Source: Plectrocnemia conspersa (taxonomy: Eukaryota > Arthropoda > Insecta > Trichoptera > Polycentropodidae). From it: a stretch of DNA of 64,000 bases. Under the pieces are notes generated by a model. It saw only the letters and a program-made list of their open reading frames with translations. It was not told where the DNA came from and ran no database searches. Positions 9,700 through 22,300 of the stretch are shown here, piece after piece. The position numbers were made by a program, and so were the translations under genes. The stretch covers positions 2,232,001 to 2,296,000 of the forward strand of contig VTFK01000006.1 of assembly GCA_009617715.1 (NCBI GenBank), given 5' to 3'. Every line of letters starts with the position of its first letter. Position 1 is the stretch's first letter.

Positions 9700-12136
9700 A
9701 TTTGATCAAATGATCGATTAATGGTTCTCGAACATTTTCGAAATAAGGTCAGCAAAAATATTAGTATGCATATGTTTTATATTTTATAGGGTTCAACGAT
9801 TTTGGTCTTATTTTATTAATGATTATTTCTAGTATATCTACATATGTAGGTAGTTTACAAATTTAAGTCATATCTAACTACACATCAAGTGTTAAAAAAC
9901 ACAAATTCTTGGTTTAAAACCATTGCAATTCTCCGTTGAAACCCACAAATGAAGTAATCGATGTGAAATAAAAAAGGCTAAATCGAATACTCATTACATT
10001 CAATAATATTTTTATAAGTTTACATACATAGAATGATAATACACACAACATATAATAATCTGCCATTAATCATTAATATATACTACATGCAAATCATTTC
10101 TAAATCGATCATGTTTGCGTTTTAATTTATAGTCAAGTTCTAAATTTATCATTGTTTAATTTTTATGTCCATTGCCAAATATTGCGGTTAGATTCATTAA
10201 TCATATAATATTTATTATTTTTTTGTAATTCAAATTTAATACATAAGTGTAAACATATAATATTAATATTGCACAGTAATATATTGAGCAAAAAAAGTTT
10301 ACTGCGCCTGATCAATGTGGTAATTTGCTTTCGCGTCAATCATCGCGCGTCAATTTATTTAAAAAGGTAGTATAAAGTAGATAAGATCTTTGATGTACAT
10401 AAATAAAATTGGAATTTTACTATGGTGGACTCCAATTAAGATTTGTTGTAAATTTTAATTATATATTTACTTGATGTTTCAATATGAGTAGCAGTATTTA
10501 TAATAAATTAAATAATAACCAGTTGTGGCTATGGTTTTTGGTGTTTTTTTAATATATATTCTAGTGGTCTAAAATCTGGATTATTGATAGGAATTAAACA
10601 GCAATTTATTTTGCAACATCAACTGAAAAAATCAGTGATTATGTTATAGTTTTTTCAAGGCATAAAATACATCTTAAGCACCTAAAGGGTTAAAAAGCTA
10701 TGTTACAACTAAACTAAAGGTTCTAATCACTGTCTAAAAAACTAGTGATATATGGTGACTATGCATTAATGTTTCTTTATGTTTTTAATTTGTAAAGAAA
10801 TGAGAATTCTCATTTTTACTTTTCGATTTTCTCGAAAATTTTCGAAAAAAAATTGATAAATAAAAAAATATTTGTAATACATAATTATAATAATAAATTA
10901 TATTATTGTAAATATCTTTATATATGTAAAATATCTGTTACTTTTGCATGATTTTTTTTCAATATTTATGCATGTTAATTATATTATTCATAGTAATTAA
11001 AATATAAAAGAACTTAAAAGTGGTAAAACATGTATCATTGATTAAAACATATTAGTAGGTTTATTATCACACATTATTCTTAAAATACTTTTTTAAAAAG
11101 CACATACCATCTAAATTGGAATCAGCATCCTTGTTCTTTTTTGTTACGATATTTGCTGTGAAAAAATCTTTTAATTTTTTTTTTTTTTTTTTTTAATTAA
11201 ATTTCGATATTTTATTTTACATATTTATTAAATATTATTCGGATTTCTTAAAAAAATATTTATATCAATATAGAGGCTTTTAATATTTTTCATAAAATTC
11301 ATATAAAATATTTTTTGTTTTGTTAATATATTTCTTACTCTATAATTTATTGATATTATTTTCTTCAGAAGTCATTTACATCAATACAAATTTAATATTA
11401 TTTGTTATTTTTTCAGTTATACATGTAAATATAACTATCTGGGGTACCTCAAAACAGTGAAAAATCGATCACCGTACATGTACGGCGATACTCCTCAAAG
11501 GCTATTTACTTTAAAAAAATTTAAATTATTACTATTAACAGCTTATTACTAAAAACATGCATATGTTCAAACATTTGACATGGGCCCATCCTCTCTTATG
11601 CGGTAATATAAAAAATATAGCGGTTGTAAAGCATTTTAAAATATTCGTAGAAATTTAATTAATTAATTTCTTGAGAAATTAGCAAATTTCTCGAGAAATA
11701 AGAATTGCCATTATTTTCGAGAAGAAACACTTCGAAGAGCTAAGTCCTCTTCATACGTCTTTTCAAGTTGCCCACATTGAGGAGTTTGTTGCCTCGATGT
11801 TGACGTACTGTTGGAGCCTCGCTTCATGTTTAGAAGCAAAACGCTTTATAGTACTGACGACGTCTTCGACACATAAGTCACGATGTATGTCTCTATTGCG
11901 AACATTCCTCCGAAGCATTCTCAATGTTTCGTAGCACTTTATTTTTAAATTTTTAAATCATTATAATATGGCAATGTTTGGCACGGACGAGTACAAAAGT
12001 ATAAACGCGTGTGTTAATAACAATAAATACTATCATACATGTATTAAATAATCCCATTATTAATATTTTACTAAAAGTTTGAGAATCGATAGCAGCTAAT
12101 GTCTGATTTATTGTTACGAGTTACGAGGAGTCTATA
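9700..12136. other. AT-rich intergenic DNA with a second CCGTACATGTACGG repeat
   Basis: No exon is recognised. 11150-11500 is related to 7150-7400: similar A/T-rich order, then CACCGTACATGTACGGCGATAC at about 11470. A long T run lies near 11170. The sequence CCTAAAGGGTTAA at about 10684 resembles another piggyBac-type end. 11700-11930 is less AT-rich but carries no open frame of note. Confidence 0.45.
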
Positions 12137-12700
12137 TATCGGTTGTTCAATAAGTCTTTGCGATTTTTAAAGTGCAAGTTTATTGGGTCAAAAATAAAAC
12201 GTGAAATATTATATATTTTTTTATTTTTCATATAGTAATCAATATTTATATATCTTATACGAAAAATATTGCATTTGTAGAAGCAATAATTTTTTAATTT
12301 CGTATACTAAAAAAGATACTCTTTTCCACCTAAAAATTGTTGAAGGGATCTAAAATTATGATAGTCGATTGGAGCGATAGGTGGGGAAGAAGTTTCTAAA
12401 AAAATACGTTGATTTTTTTCTATCGTCTTCTTCGACACATGAGGGCGAGCGCTGTCATTGTGTTAAATTACCCTTCTTTGATTTATAAGGGCGTGTTTTT
12501 TTATTGTCAGATCACACATCTTACAGCTTACAACCAATCATAGCGTAACTATTTAAGATAACGTGATAATTATCCATTGAACGATGCTCTTGACTTGATA
12601 AATACACTAGACTTTCATGATCAGCTTTTCCACTTCGATCATCAGATTTGGTCCAGTCAAGCCACCACTTTTTGCCAAAAGTAAAATCAAGGTTCTAAAC
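12137..12700 (-). pseudogene. mariner-family transposase relic with one terminal repeat
   Basis: The left border GGTTGTTCAATAAGTCTTTG at 12141 is like mariner terminal repeats. On the minus strand, about 12480-12310 reads HNDSARPHVSKKTIEKNQ, then a stretch with PPIAPIDYHNFRSLQQFL and GGKEYLF. This matches the mariner catalytic core, in which HDNARPH carries the second Asp and SPDLAPSDYHLF the third. The first catalytic Asp and the DNA-binding region upstream are broken by stops and frame changes. No matching right-hand terminal repeat was found. Inactive. Confidence 0.7.
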
Positions 12701-14685
12701 GAATTGCAGATTTTACTTCGCAAAGCTACAGAATGTACGACCCATCATGCCATTTAAACTTTAATAAACACATTTATATTTCATAGATTTAAAATAGTTG
12801 TAAATTGTTTTTTTCGTCTGTAATATTCTCAACTTTGCAATTCACTTAAATGAATTAAGATAAAAATTAGTTGTGTTAAATATCACTGAAGAAATAATAG
12901 ATACTCGCATATGCTGCGTATTTGTAAATATGTTTGCTTATTATGTTACTGCTAAAATGTAAAATAATTAAACAGTTTTATTTATTCTTAACTTTCTGTA
13001 TTTATTCACTCTAATAAAAAAAAGAATAAGAAGTATTCTTATTATTAGAATTTATGTCCAAAAGAAGACAACTACTTAAACTGAGATGTATTGCGGAAGT
13101 GAAGCGATGGTTGAAGTAATTGACAAAAGTCGACCTGTGTTTAATAGAATATATAATTTGGTTCCTAATTTATTAAAAGGTTTTTCGTTGTATAATATAT
13201 TACCTAAATAACTTAAATTTTACTATAAATTCAGTTTTTCTTTTGAAAGACTATTTTTGGGTAAATAACTTCTAGTAGTTGTAGTTACATAACATCTAAA
13301 CTAGATTTTATGTAAAAGTATCTCATAAATTAAATAATAAAAACAGCAAATATATATGTGAATTTAATTCGAACAACTTTTATATTTATTATTTATTTAT
13401 CAATATCTATCAACCTGTATAACGAACATGCTTTATTTATTCAGGGGCGTGCGAGGCAAATTCCCTTTCGATTGCGTAGGCGCCGAATCTGATAGAATAT
13501 CTTAACTGATCTGATCTTGTACGCTGATAATTTTTACATACATACAACTATATTTAAGTACATATTTTCAGACAGATAATGGCTACCTTGTACGTGGTCA
13601 GATGCGAAATGTGAGTTATTGTCTCGTTAAAATTAAACCACGAAATCTCACTATGGCGGTTTGTAAAGCTTTTGCTTATACAATACAATCAATTCGATAC
13701 AGTCATTGTATGAGAAGCAAAAGCTGCCTTGAACTTCGCTGGGGGTCGTAAAAGAATTGCCATTCATCGGACAAAATCAAACTCCGCCTTCAGGTGAAGC
13801 TTTTTACTCATTTTTTCTGCACCCAGCTAACAAACTATTGTATTTATGTACATGAGGAGCTTAAAAATGGATTTGTAAAGGTATGCCACTGCATGAAATA
13901 TTAATACTGTCGATGAACTTTTCTAAAATATAAAATTAACGCTGAAATATTTGGCAACAGCGTCCCAAAAATACTCCCATATATTTTATGTATATTAATA
14001 TCAATAGCACCGTGTGCTAATTCTTTACAGCAAATATTTTATTCATCTAAAAATATTTTTAATAATTTTAATATCAAATAATATCATATTATACAATATA
14101 TGAAAATACTCATATGAATATATAATATTTACAAAACGACTACATAGTTATGTATTTACTTATTCTCGGTTATCTAAATTGGCTGATCGTTATGTCCGCG
14201 CCATCATTATTTATGATCCGTGAAATTCTTTAAATATTTGCCTGATTATGAAAAGATTTCTTTTATTGATTATATTTTGTATACATATCCATGTTATAGG
14301 TATACGGTATTCAAATATATGCCATGGTAAAATATTCCATTACGTCCGTTATTTTTTTATCTGAGTCGTAAAACGTATCTGATAGATTTTCGCTGATTGG
14401 TGTTAAAATGATGAATGTTGTAAAAATAATTTTATGTAATATTATACCACCCAGCATTTTTATTTATTTATATATTCTAAAGTAATGTAAGTTTTATCTA
14501 AATGTATTCGATTAATGCAAAAGTGATTTTTAATAATTTAAACAATTATATAATATCAGTCAGTTGTAATTGAGTATATCTATATATAAGCTTATATATA
14601 CCATTTCTGATTCAATGCAATACATTAACTAGGTTATGATTTGCTTATAGCCCAAAAATGTTAATGTAGGAAGGAGCAAGTTAGC
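12701..14685. other. intergenic DNA, mostly AT-rich
   Basis: No exon is recognised. 13440-13800 is less AT-rich and contains the hairpin listed at 13667-13725. The rest is A/T-rich. Confidence 0.45.
13667..13725 (+). ncRNA. candidate small-RNA hairpin
   Basis: The arm AGCTTTTGCTTATACAAT (13667-13684) pairs with ATTGTAT and AAGCAAAAGCT (13705-13725). That is 18 pairs with a three-base bulge (GAG) on the 3' arm and a 20-base loop. Size and pairing are possible for a microRNA precursor, but I do not recognise the mature sequence, and a small fold-back repeat is equally possible. Confidence 0.25.
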
Positions 14686-14687
14686 GT

Positions 14688-14810
14688 TAAGTTAGCGTTA
14701 CCGAGCGTTCCCATTGCGACGGCGCGGCGCCGACACGATTTTATTGCTTTTGACGTGAACTTTTGCCTTCTGAGAAATGATAATTATTTTTGCGCCTCCT
14801 ATTGAACATT
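14688..14810 (+). repeat. dispersed repeat with TTTTATTGCTTTTGACGTG core (copy 1 of 3)
   Basis: CGAGCGTTCCCATTGCGAC, then GATTTTATTGCTTTTGACGT, matches 29228-29335 (same strand) and 54120-54222 (opposite strand). Its type is unknown. It lies next to the SINE-like element at 14841. Confidence 0.55.
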
Positions 14811-14834
14811 TTTTTTTTAATAATAGTACATTTT

Positions 14835-14895
14835 TTTTAAGTGCCGGGGCTCGAACCCGCAACCTCAGTGACATTACGGACTATATTAATTGTTA
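14835..14895 (-). mobile_element. tRNA-derived SINE fragment (copy 1 of 3)
   Basis: On the minus strand it contains TAGTCCG, then CTGAGGTTGCGGGTTCGAG and CCCCGGCAC, followed by an A-rich tail. GGTTCGAGCC is a good polymerase III B box, and the CCCCGGCAC end recalls a tRNA acceptor. No 5' acceptor strand pairs with it, so it is not a tRNA gene. Related copies are at 27833 and 52355. Confidence 0.55.
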
Positions 14896-15109
14896 TATTA
14901 AGTCTCGTTAAACTTATTCATACTTAATTGCTTTAAATTAGTATAAAGCATTTGATTTACTCGTTCAAGTTAGGCCAAGATATCTAAATTAAATATTACA
15001 TATTTGAGGTTCACGTTTTGTGTTGAATGACGTAAAACACGTGGGAAACAAACCAATCAGCATATCATCGCTGTGTGTAATTCATATTATGTTAACATCT
15101 AAAAGTCTA

Positions 15110-15460
15110 ATAAACTCAATCACGATGCGTGATCGGTTAGATTTTAATCGGTGATCTGAGAACAGATTACACCCTCGATCGACGCCGATTACTGCCGAGT
15201 TAACATTTCGCGGTTAATCGTTAATGGTTAACTAATCGAACTAACCGAGGAGCGGTGCGACCTCTTGACACGCGATCAACAATAAAAAAATTAAATTACG
15301 GCCAGCGGGCCGCAATTTACTAAGCCGTGGCGGATTAATTGATTGAAAAAATGGCCGGCAGATAATTGCTTCTGATTCTCTTATCGAATTAATTAACCGG
15401 TTGTATTAAGACTGCATACGTGCGCCGTTGAAGACTGAAGATGAAGATAAAAGCAACATG
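15110..15460. promoter_or_regulatory. GC-richer island with homeodomain-type sites, possible enhancer
   Basis: Against its AT-rich surroundings this stretch is dense in CpG words and has repeated TTAAT/TAAT/ATTA sites (GTTAATCGTTAATGGTTAAC, GGATTAATTGATTG, TTAATTAACCGG). All frames have stops. It has the look of conserved regulatory DNA, but conservation cannot be judged from one sequence. Confidence 0.3.
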
Positions 15461-16300
15461 TTCCAAAAAGTAAGGAAGAACAAGAAATTAAGTGCTGGGT
15501 GGGAATGGTATAATTTTATGCTTTGGGAGCGATTTTTGGTTTTATTGTTTTTAGCTTTCGACAGCGTTTTATTACAGTAAAACACTGTTAAATGGAGTAC
15601 GTATGTATTATATTATACAGGAATGTGGAGGGTCTCTTTGGTAAAATAAAATTTGGTCATGCATATTGAGATTTTTATGATTTTATGATGGTTCAATTTG
15701 CAATGAAACTTTTTTTTTTTAATTTAAATTAAATTAAAAGTTGCACACACCTGTATATTTTTTTAGTATTTTTTATCACACCTGTTCTTTATTGGATCTG
15801 GAAATATTATCTAACATAAAATAACTAGTTACACCAAATTATTTTATGAATTATTAAATTTATATATAAATATTATAATTTTACATTTATTAAAAATTAA
15901 TTGCACTGCAATTTAATAGTATATGTGCTTATGCAAAAGGTTAAAACATATTTTTTTAGCTTCCCTATTATGTAGTAGAACGATAACCGTATATTTGACT
16001 CTCTACATCGCGTTAATCTAATATACACACTTTTGTTAACTACCATTATATTCTTTGTTCTGTGGTTACCATACAGTTGTTTTTGCCACTGTTGTCTTAA
16101 ATGCATAAATTTATCGAATAATTAAAATACGACAAAAAACCTCTTTGCAGTTAATTTGAATTACTATAAATCTTAAAATGCTGATTAATTGCGAAATATA
16201 ATTGATAGTGAATAAGTATTTGATTATTATATGTTAATGTGTTTTATATTTAATGGGTTGATAATATATAGGAGGGGAATTACTTGGCATGTCCTAAATA
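15461..16300. other. AT-rich DNA, nothing recognised
   Basis: No coding signal. The 69-codon minus frame at 15897-16106 has no family resemblance and no splice context. Confidence 0.45.
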
Positions 16301-16307
16301 AATCAGA

Positions 16308-16815
16308 ACTATTCCTTTTAACCATGCCGCTAAATCGCCGTTTCTTTTTTATGTGCATTTACAGTTTTATTTAAAAGCCCTACATTATTTAGTTATGTGT
16401 GCGTTACGTTATAGTAGATTTCTTTCGATAAAAAATATATATGATACATTGATTGATTCATTATGCATTATTCCAATAAGCCAGGCCGTTAAAATGCCAT
16501 TTATTTGGTTTCTATATCTCTATTAACGGATTTTGTACACATTTAAAACACGTTTACGCCACTAATTAAAGTTACTTTTTGTTTTCAAATATTACTTGAT
16601 GTTTTTAAAATGTGAGAAGTTTATAGTACATATATTAAAATAATATTAGAAACGTATTGGCATTAAGAAGTTAAGTTACTTTCTTACTAGTTTTCTTACG
16701 GTAAGCAATATATACATTGCTTGATTCATTATGCATTATTCCTATTAGCCAGGCCGTTAAAACGCCATTTATTAGTTTTTATAATTTTTTAACGGATCTT
16801 GTATAAATTGCAAAG
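16308..16815 (+). repeat. three related 100-base direct repeats
   Basis: The block CATTATGCATTATTCC, then AGCCAGGCCGTTAAAA, GCCATTTATT and AACGGAT, occurs at about 16458-16540 and 16727-16795. A weaker third copy (TATTCCTTTTAACCATGCCGCTAAATCGCCG) lies at about 16308-16340. Spacing is roughly 150 and 265 bases. Coding frames are closed. It could be a locally expanded regulatory unit or a small repeat. Confidence 0.5.
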
Positions 16816-18045
16816 GATACGATTATGGGTTAATGCCACAATTTATTGGAATTAAATCATAAAAATGGATAATAACTTATATCAAGGACAATAGATATAA
16901 ACTGTAAAACTGTACATAATTGTTAACTTTACAGAAATTACTAAAAAAATAATATATTTTATGTAATTCTTTGAAATGAAGTATTAATAATATATTCTAG
17001 ATATACTTTATTTTTGTAAATATATTTTTAGACATTTTTCTATGTTACTTTCAGTGTCAAATTATAGTATATAATAATCAATCAATCACATAAACTCTGT
17101 GATTGGAATTATTGTGTGCGCAGTTTTTGTTTGCGTAATAATCTGGTCACCCAAATTTTCTTGCTATGCTTTTTTATTCTTAAGATTACAAGCTGTTTTA
17201 AAATGCAAGTATATATATGTATATACCAAAATAATATAAAATAAACATTGACATTAGAAGTTAATTTTGCCTAAATGTGTAGTCAATTATGTATACTAAA
17301 GTTTATTTAAACTATATTTACAAATATTAATTTAGATGATTTGTAAAAAACTAATAAAAAAAACATTAAGAAATATTAAATTGTTTTATCATATTCCTTC
17401 TCAATAAAATAATATTTAGTGACATCTACATGAGATGGTTAAAAGTTATATCAGAAATTCAATAAAGTTTTGTTGAAGATATACTAATTTAAATAATCAA
17501 ACGCCCTATTAATTATTTCATTTTATTAACAATTAATAAATAAATAACATATTAAAGTGATACTATTATTATTATTTACAGACAGTTGGAATTTAAATAG
17601 AAATTTTTATTTTCAATAAAAATACAATTGTAAATATTTTATTTTTGTTAAAAATATATATGTATATTAATATTATATAATCAATGACGATAAACTTCAG
17701 TCTGATTTTTTTTTAATAAATGGAATAGAATATAACGATTTATATTTGCTAAAATAAAGGCCAACAAAGCTGTTTTTGATGTTAAGGACAATATAATGTA
17801 AAAATAATTCTATTATCTCACATTAATTTGATCGAAACAAATTTATGTTAAAAGTTTACATTTCAACAATGTGATCGTGTTTTTTTTTTAATATTTCATA
17901 ATTTTACTAAAATGAGATTTTTGAGAGATTAAATAACAATACATATTTTAAAACTCAGATTATATATATATGGAAGTTATTGATTTTTCTTTATTAAATA
18001 TAAAAAAATCACGTTATGAATTAATTAATACTAATGCAAACACAA
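16816..18045. other. strongly AT-rich non-coding DNA
   Basis: Long A/T runs with short homopolymers. No coding frame, mobile-element protein or paired inverted repeat was found. Confidence 0.5.
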
Positions 18046-18234
18046 AAGGTCAGACGTCGATAGGTCCCATTTTGTCCCATCTGAATACGTAATAATAAAT
18101 TGTCTGCGAAAAAAGTAATAAATTACGCGCTCCCGAGTCTGAATCAGGCGAAAACGCCGAGACAAACGAAATATTCGACACATAAATCGACTTATGCGAA
18201 CGCCGGCCGGGCGGCGAAAGGGAGGTCGAGAGCA
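18046..18234. promoter_or_regulatory. GC-richer island, left part
   Basis: CpG-rich words (CGAAAACGCCGAGACAAACG, GAACGCCGGCCGGGCGGCG). All frames have stops. With 18840-19470 it seems to form one island that a repeat has entered. Its function is unknown. Confidence 0.3.
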
Positions 18235-18837
18235 GGGCCGTATCTAGTGTAGGCGACAGCTAGGGGCGTTAGACAGTAATAAATATTATTAGGTGATCCT
18301 AAAATCATATACCAATAAATGGAGTTAGAGGAATGTATTTAGTTATTTAATTTGAGCAATAATATAAGTATTATAGGAAAGAGGTTATGAATCTGTATTT
18401 ATTTTAGACTAAATTTTAAGTAAATTTCAAACACTTACAACAGTATTAGCCGGCACTTTACATTTAATCCACTAATTTATTTAGACGTTATTTTCATCTT
18501 TAGCGGCTCAGGTCCTGAAGAAAAGCTCTGCGTGGCACCTCTGGGAGGCGCAGGCTCTCTGGGAAGCGCGTATCTTGTTTATGCGCATCTGGGCTGAAAT
18601 TTATGGGAAGTGCAGTCACTTCTAGACCAAGGTCGAAACCATAGTGGTGGGCCCACTACAGTTACAGTATCTGAATAATAAAGTTCGACTTTTTCAAAAT
18701 TTATTAAATAAATAATAAATTTTGGGCATTTCCGAATATCTAAGATAGCAATTCTACAAAAAATATTTTATATAGCTATTTTAAAATTAAATTTTATATT
18801 GGGCCAGGCCCTCTGTTCGCCTACAGCCGGCTCTGGC
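18235..18837. mobile_element. hAT-type non-autonomous element (probable)
   Basis: The left end CAGGGCCGTATCTAGTGTAG (continuing GCGACAG) is inverted at the right end as CTGTTCGCCTACAGCCGGC followed by TCTG. CAGGGCCG is a common hAT terminus. A matching 8-base target duplication is not evident, and no transposase is present. It lies within a GC-richer island. Confidence 0.45.
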
Positions 18838-19475
18838 CTAAGTTTCGAGGGGTTGGAGGAGCGACCCCTCCTACTGAGCAGGCGCAAATTTCCAGGAGGG
18901 TAATGACGCTCCCTCCCTTTCCCTCACCTCCCTACATCAGTCCAGCTGCTCCTGTCGCATGAGACACACTGACCCATCGCTAGTGCCCCCCAACGACCCC
19001 CGAGACTACAAACAAAACCTTCCAAAATTAATTACTCAAAGTACAACGGAGGAATGTCGGCATTGGCGAAGGTACCTAAGACGTTAAAAATCAAAGTAAT
19101 CGTACAACCGACGAATTAACGCACGCACACGCGTACGCAATAAGTGCGTTTAAACGCGCGCATACAATAAAATTATAACGAGTATAATAGCGCGGGAAAA
19201 AATCGATACGATCGTTGAGACAAGGGACGGAATCGGACGTTTACGGAACTCGTTTTGGCCATAATCGATCCATTTCGGGCTTAATTAAAAATACATAAAA
19301 AAATCTTTAATAAATAATTATAAATATATTTTTATTGCATCTACGTGTGTAAATGTGCGTTATTTCGGCGCCGGCCGGCTGAAACGTCCGCCGCGGCAAT
19401 TTAATCGATTGAAGGGGAATTTTCAGGTTATGTACGATCGTGTGATTATTTCAGCACTTTCATGGTATTTACTTA
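18838..19475. promoter_or_regulatory. GC-richer island upstream of GSTZ, right part
   Basis: Dense in CpG (CGCACGCACACGCGTACGC, GCGCGGG, TTTCGGCGCCGGCCGGC) and in TAATCGAT-like sites, without an open frame. It ends about 1 kb before the GSTZ start. It may be a distal control region, but this is inference only. Confidence 0.3.
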
Positions 19476-20536
19476 TGAATCATTACTATGTTTATTTAAT
19501 ATAATATATGTAAAACACGTTCAAGGTTAGGAATGTGCTGAAAAATCCATATAATTTTGTAGAATAATGTCACGTTTTCAGTATTACATAGTGTGTGTGT
19601 ATAAATTTCAGGTCTTTCATAAGAAATAATCAAAAAAGTGTATACAATGACAAGTTTTGTGAGTATTGTGCTGTAACAAACTGCATTAATTTATTTATAA
19701 AAGAATATTAGTAATATTGTGGCTATTTGTTCAAACATAATTGGTGTTGCTAACCTTCATTATAAATACATAGTTTACAATCAAATAACACTTTGCTTTT
19801 ATGAACATTGTTATCCGATGTGATATAGTGAATTCAAGCCTTCCATATTGAAAAGGTAGTCTTACAAAAATATACGGTGTGGCAAAGGAATCAGACAATA
19901 GCATTTTCACATTTGTCTTTGTAGTTTTACATAAAAAATCAATTCAAGATGGGAAAAATATGGTTCTAATTCATGAATATGGGAAAGAATTAAGTAAGTG
20001 AATTTACTTAGAATTAATCTTATTTCACGAAAAAAAATATAATCATATTTGAGGTTATGTCATGCATGCCCTTCATTAAAATATCATTAGCTATTTATGG
20101 CTAAATTTCCAATCTAAGACTTGCTCAAATGCAAACTCTATTTTTTTTTTTAAATTAGTCAAGTCTAATATTGAGCTGTAGTTTTGTAATTAATTACACT
20201 TTTTTTATCAAAAATCTAAAAGTATATAATTTCACATGTTCTTATCTTTTGTACTATATTATCTGATTTCTCTGCCATACTTTGTATTACTCAACACTAA
20301 TCGAAAATTAGCTTCAAATATAAAATCAACATTCCAAAAGCAAACATGCAAAAATCATAATTTTCTTCAATGTCTCAAATTCAATTACCATAAGAATCTC
20401 TAGAAAAGCCTTGAAATGTTGCCTTTTTATCAAATCGTATCTGGTATCTGTTTATAATAACCAGTTTTATCGTTTTATTACTTACTTCAGTTTTGTGTGA
20501 GACTCCAAACGGTTTACACACATATTTTATCTAAAA
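19476..20536 (+). other. AT-rich upstream region of GSTZ
   Basis: Contains the likely promoter and 5' leader of the GSTZ gene just before 20537, but I cannot place a transcription start. No other gene is seen. Confidence 0.4.
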
Positions 20537-21534
20537 ATGACGACTCCCAGCGATAAAGTATGTTTTAATTAATAAAAATAATAAATTAATAATGAAAATA
20601 TTATTTTAATTTTTCAGCCAGTACTGTATTCGTACTGGCGTAGCTCTTGCTCGTGGAGGGTACGGATATGTCTCAATTTAAAAGAAATACCGTACGATAT
20701 AAAAGCTGTAAGTCTCATAAAAGGCGGTGGCGAACAGCACTGTAATGAATACCGAGATGTGAACCCGATGGAGCAAGTGCCAGCACTTCTCATAGGTAAA
20801 ACGATTCAATTGATTGGTGTAATTTTATATTTATGCAAAGCATTCAAATACAATGCTTGCTTTTAGACGGTCATACTCTCGTAGAATCGTTATCTATAAT
20901 GCACTATTTGGAAGAGACAAGACCACAGAGGCCTCTGATGCCTCAAGACTGCCATAAGAGAGCAAAAGTTAGGGAAATTTGTGAGGTTAGTACAACAAAC
21001 TATATTATACTCTAAAGATATAATAATCTAATTTATGTGCATAATTAAAAATATAAATTAAGTTATATTATCTTTAAAACAAATTAATTAAACAGTGTTA
21101 ATAATATGAATTGAACACAGGTTATATCGTCTGGAATACAACCGTTGCAAAACTTGGTCGTTCTCATCTACGTAGGTGAAGAGAAGAAAAAGGAATGGGC
21201 TCAGCATTGGATCACCCGTGGTTTCAGGGCCGTTGAAAAGTTATTATCGGCTTCGGCCGGTAAATATTGCGTCGGAGACGAACTGACTCTAGCTGATTGT
21301 TGTCTTATTCCCCAAGTTTTCAACGCAAGAAGGTATTTCTTAAGTTAAATCATTGTACACTTTATAAATTATCGAATGTGTGTTTAAAGAAATCATGTTT
21401 TCGATAGATTTCATGTCGATCTTCGTCCGTTCCCAATAATACTGCGCATCGACCGAGAGCTAGAAAATCATCCAGCGTTCCGCGCCGCACATCCATCCAG
21501 TCAACCAGATTGTCCACCGGAAGCAACCAAATAA
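20537..21534 (+). CDS. GstZ1: zeta-class glutathione transferase / maleylacetoacetate isomerase, five exons, 208 residues
   Basis: Cytosolic enzyme that isomerises maleylacetoacetate to fumarylacetoacetate in tyrosine and phenylalanine breakdown; zeta GSTs also act on alpha-haloacids. Exons (plus): 20537-20557, 20628-20795, 20877-20985, 21121-21332, 21418-21534. All introns are GT-AG, phases agree, and the 627 coding bases are open to a TAA. The thioredoxin-like N-domain has the zeta signature SSCSWRVRI at residues 16-24 (Ser and Cys of the glutathione site), then EQVPALLIDG and ESLSIMHYLEETRP, which contact glutathione. The helical C-domain carries VISSGIQPLQNL, then a VGDELTLADCCLIPQVFNA block and a final FPIILRI. 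Its length is normal for the family. The start ATG opens a seven-codon first exon (MTTPSDK), as in other insects. An AATAAA signal lies at 22256. Nothing is missing, and the gene looks functional. Confidence 0.95.
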
Positions 21535-22300
21535 ACGAAATACGGAATCGACGTACAAAATATATGCAATAATTAATGTTACATCAACTGATTCATTTTA
21601 TTATAGACTAAACATGGCGACGTTGAGTTCATCTTGTTTTAGTGTTACTTCATGTTATAAAATGAAAACGTTTGTCTGATTTTGTGAACGAGTAGAATAA
21701 TGAATGTATAGGTTCTGTCTTATGAAAACATAAATCTAACCATGTTTTTCTGTATACTGTAAAAAGAGGAATAGGTGATTTAAGGTGAGGCTAGTTTTTA
21801 TAATTGAGTATACTTCATTCTTATACAAAATGTAGAGTGTAACGTGGCTTATTCATAGAAATATTTTGAAAATATAGTAAACATATTTAAATCAATGTTC
21901 TTTTTACACTTTTATAACATCTCAGAGATTCTAAAAGTAATAGAGCAATATAATTAATTTACAGCCTCAAATAGATAAACGACTGAAAGTTAATTTGTAT
22001 TATGAGATACATTAATGTCTATTGTGCATTTTTTTTATTTTGGTCTATGCTTTTCTGAAAAGGAACGATCAAAAAGACAAGTATAACCAACGTCTTGTCT
22101 CTAAATTTTCTTTTATCACGTCTATATAATTTATATTAAATGTTATCCTGAATTATTTCAACAGTTTTTAAAAAAATATACAATCATGAAAATGGAATTG
22201 TTTACATTAGAAGTATTTGTATTTGGAATTATTTCTAACAAATATTTTACATATGAATAAAAATTTTGATTTCATAATAATTATATTGGTGGATTGTATT
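21535..22300 (+). other. probable 3' untranslated region of GSTZ and flank
   Basis: AT-rich sequence without coding frames. The AATAAA at 22256-22261 is a candidate polyadenylation signal, which would give a 3' tail of about 750 bases. This is unproven; an AATAAA also overlaps the stop codon itself. Confidence 0.4.
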
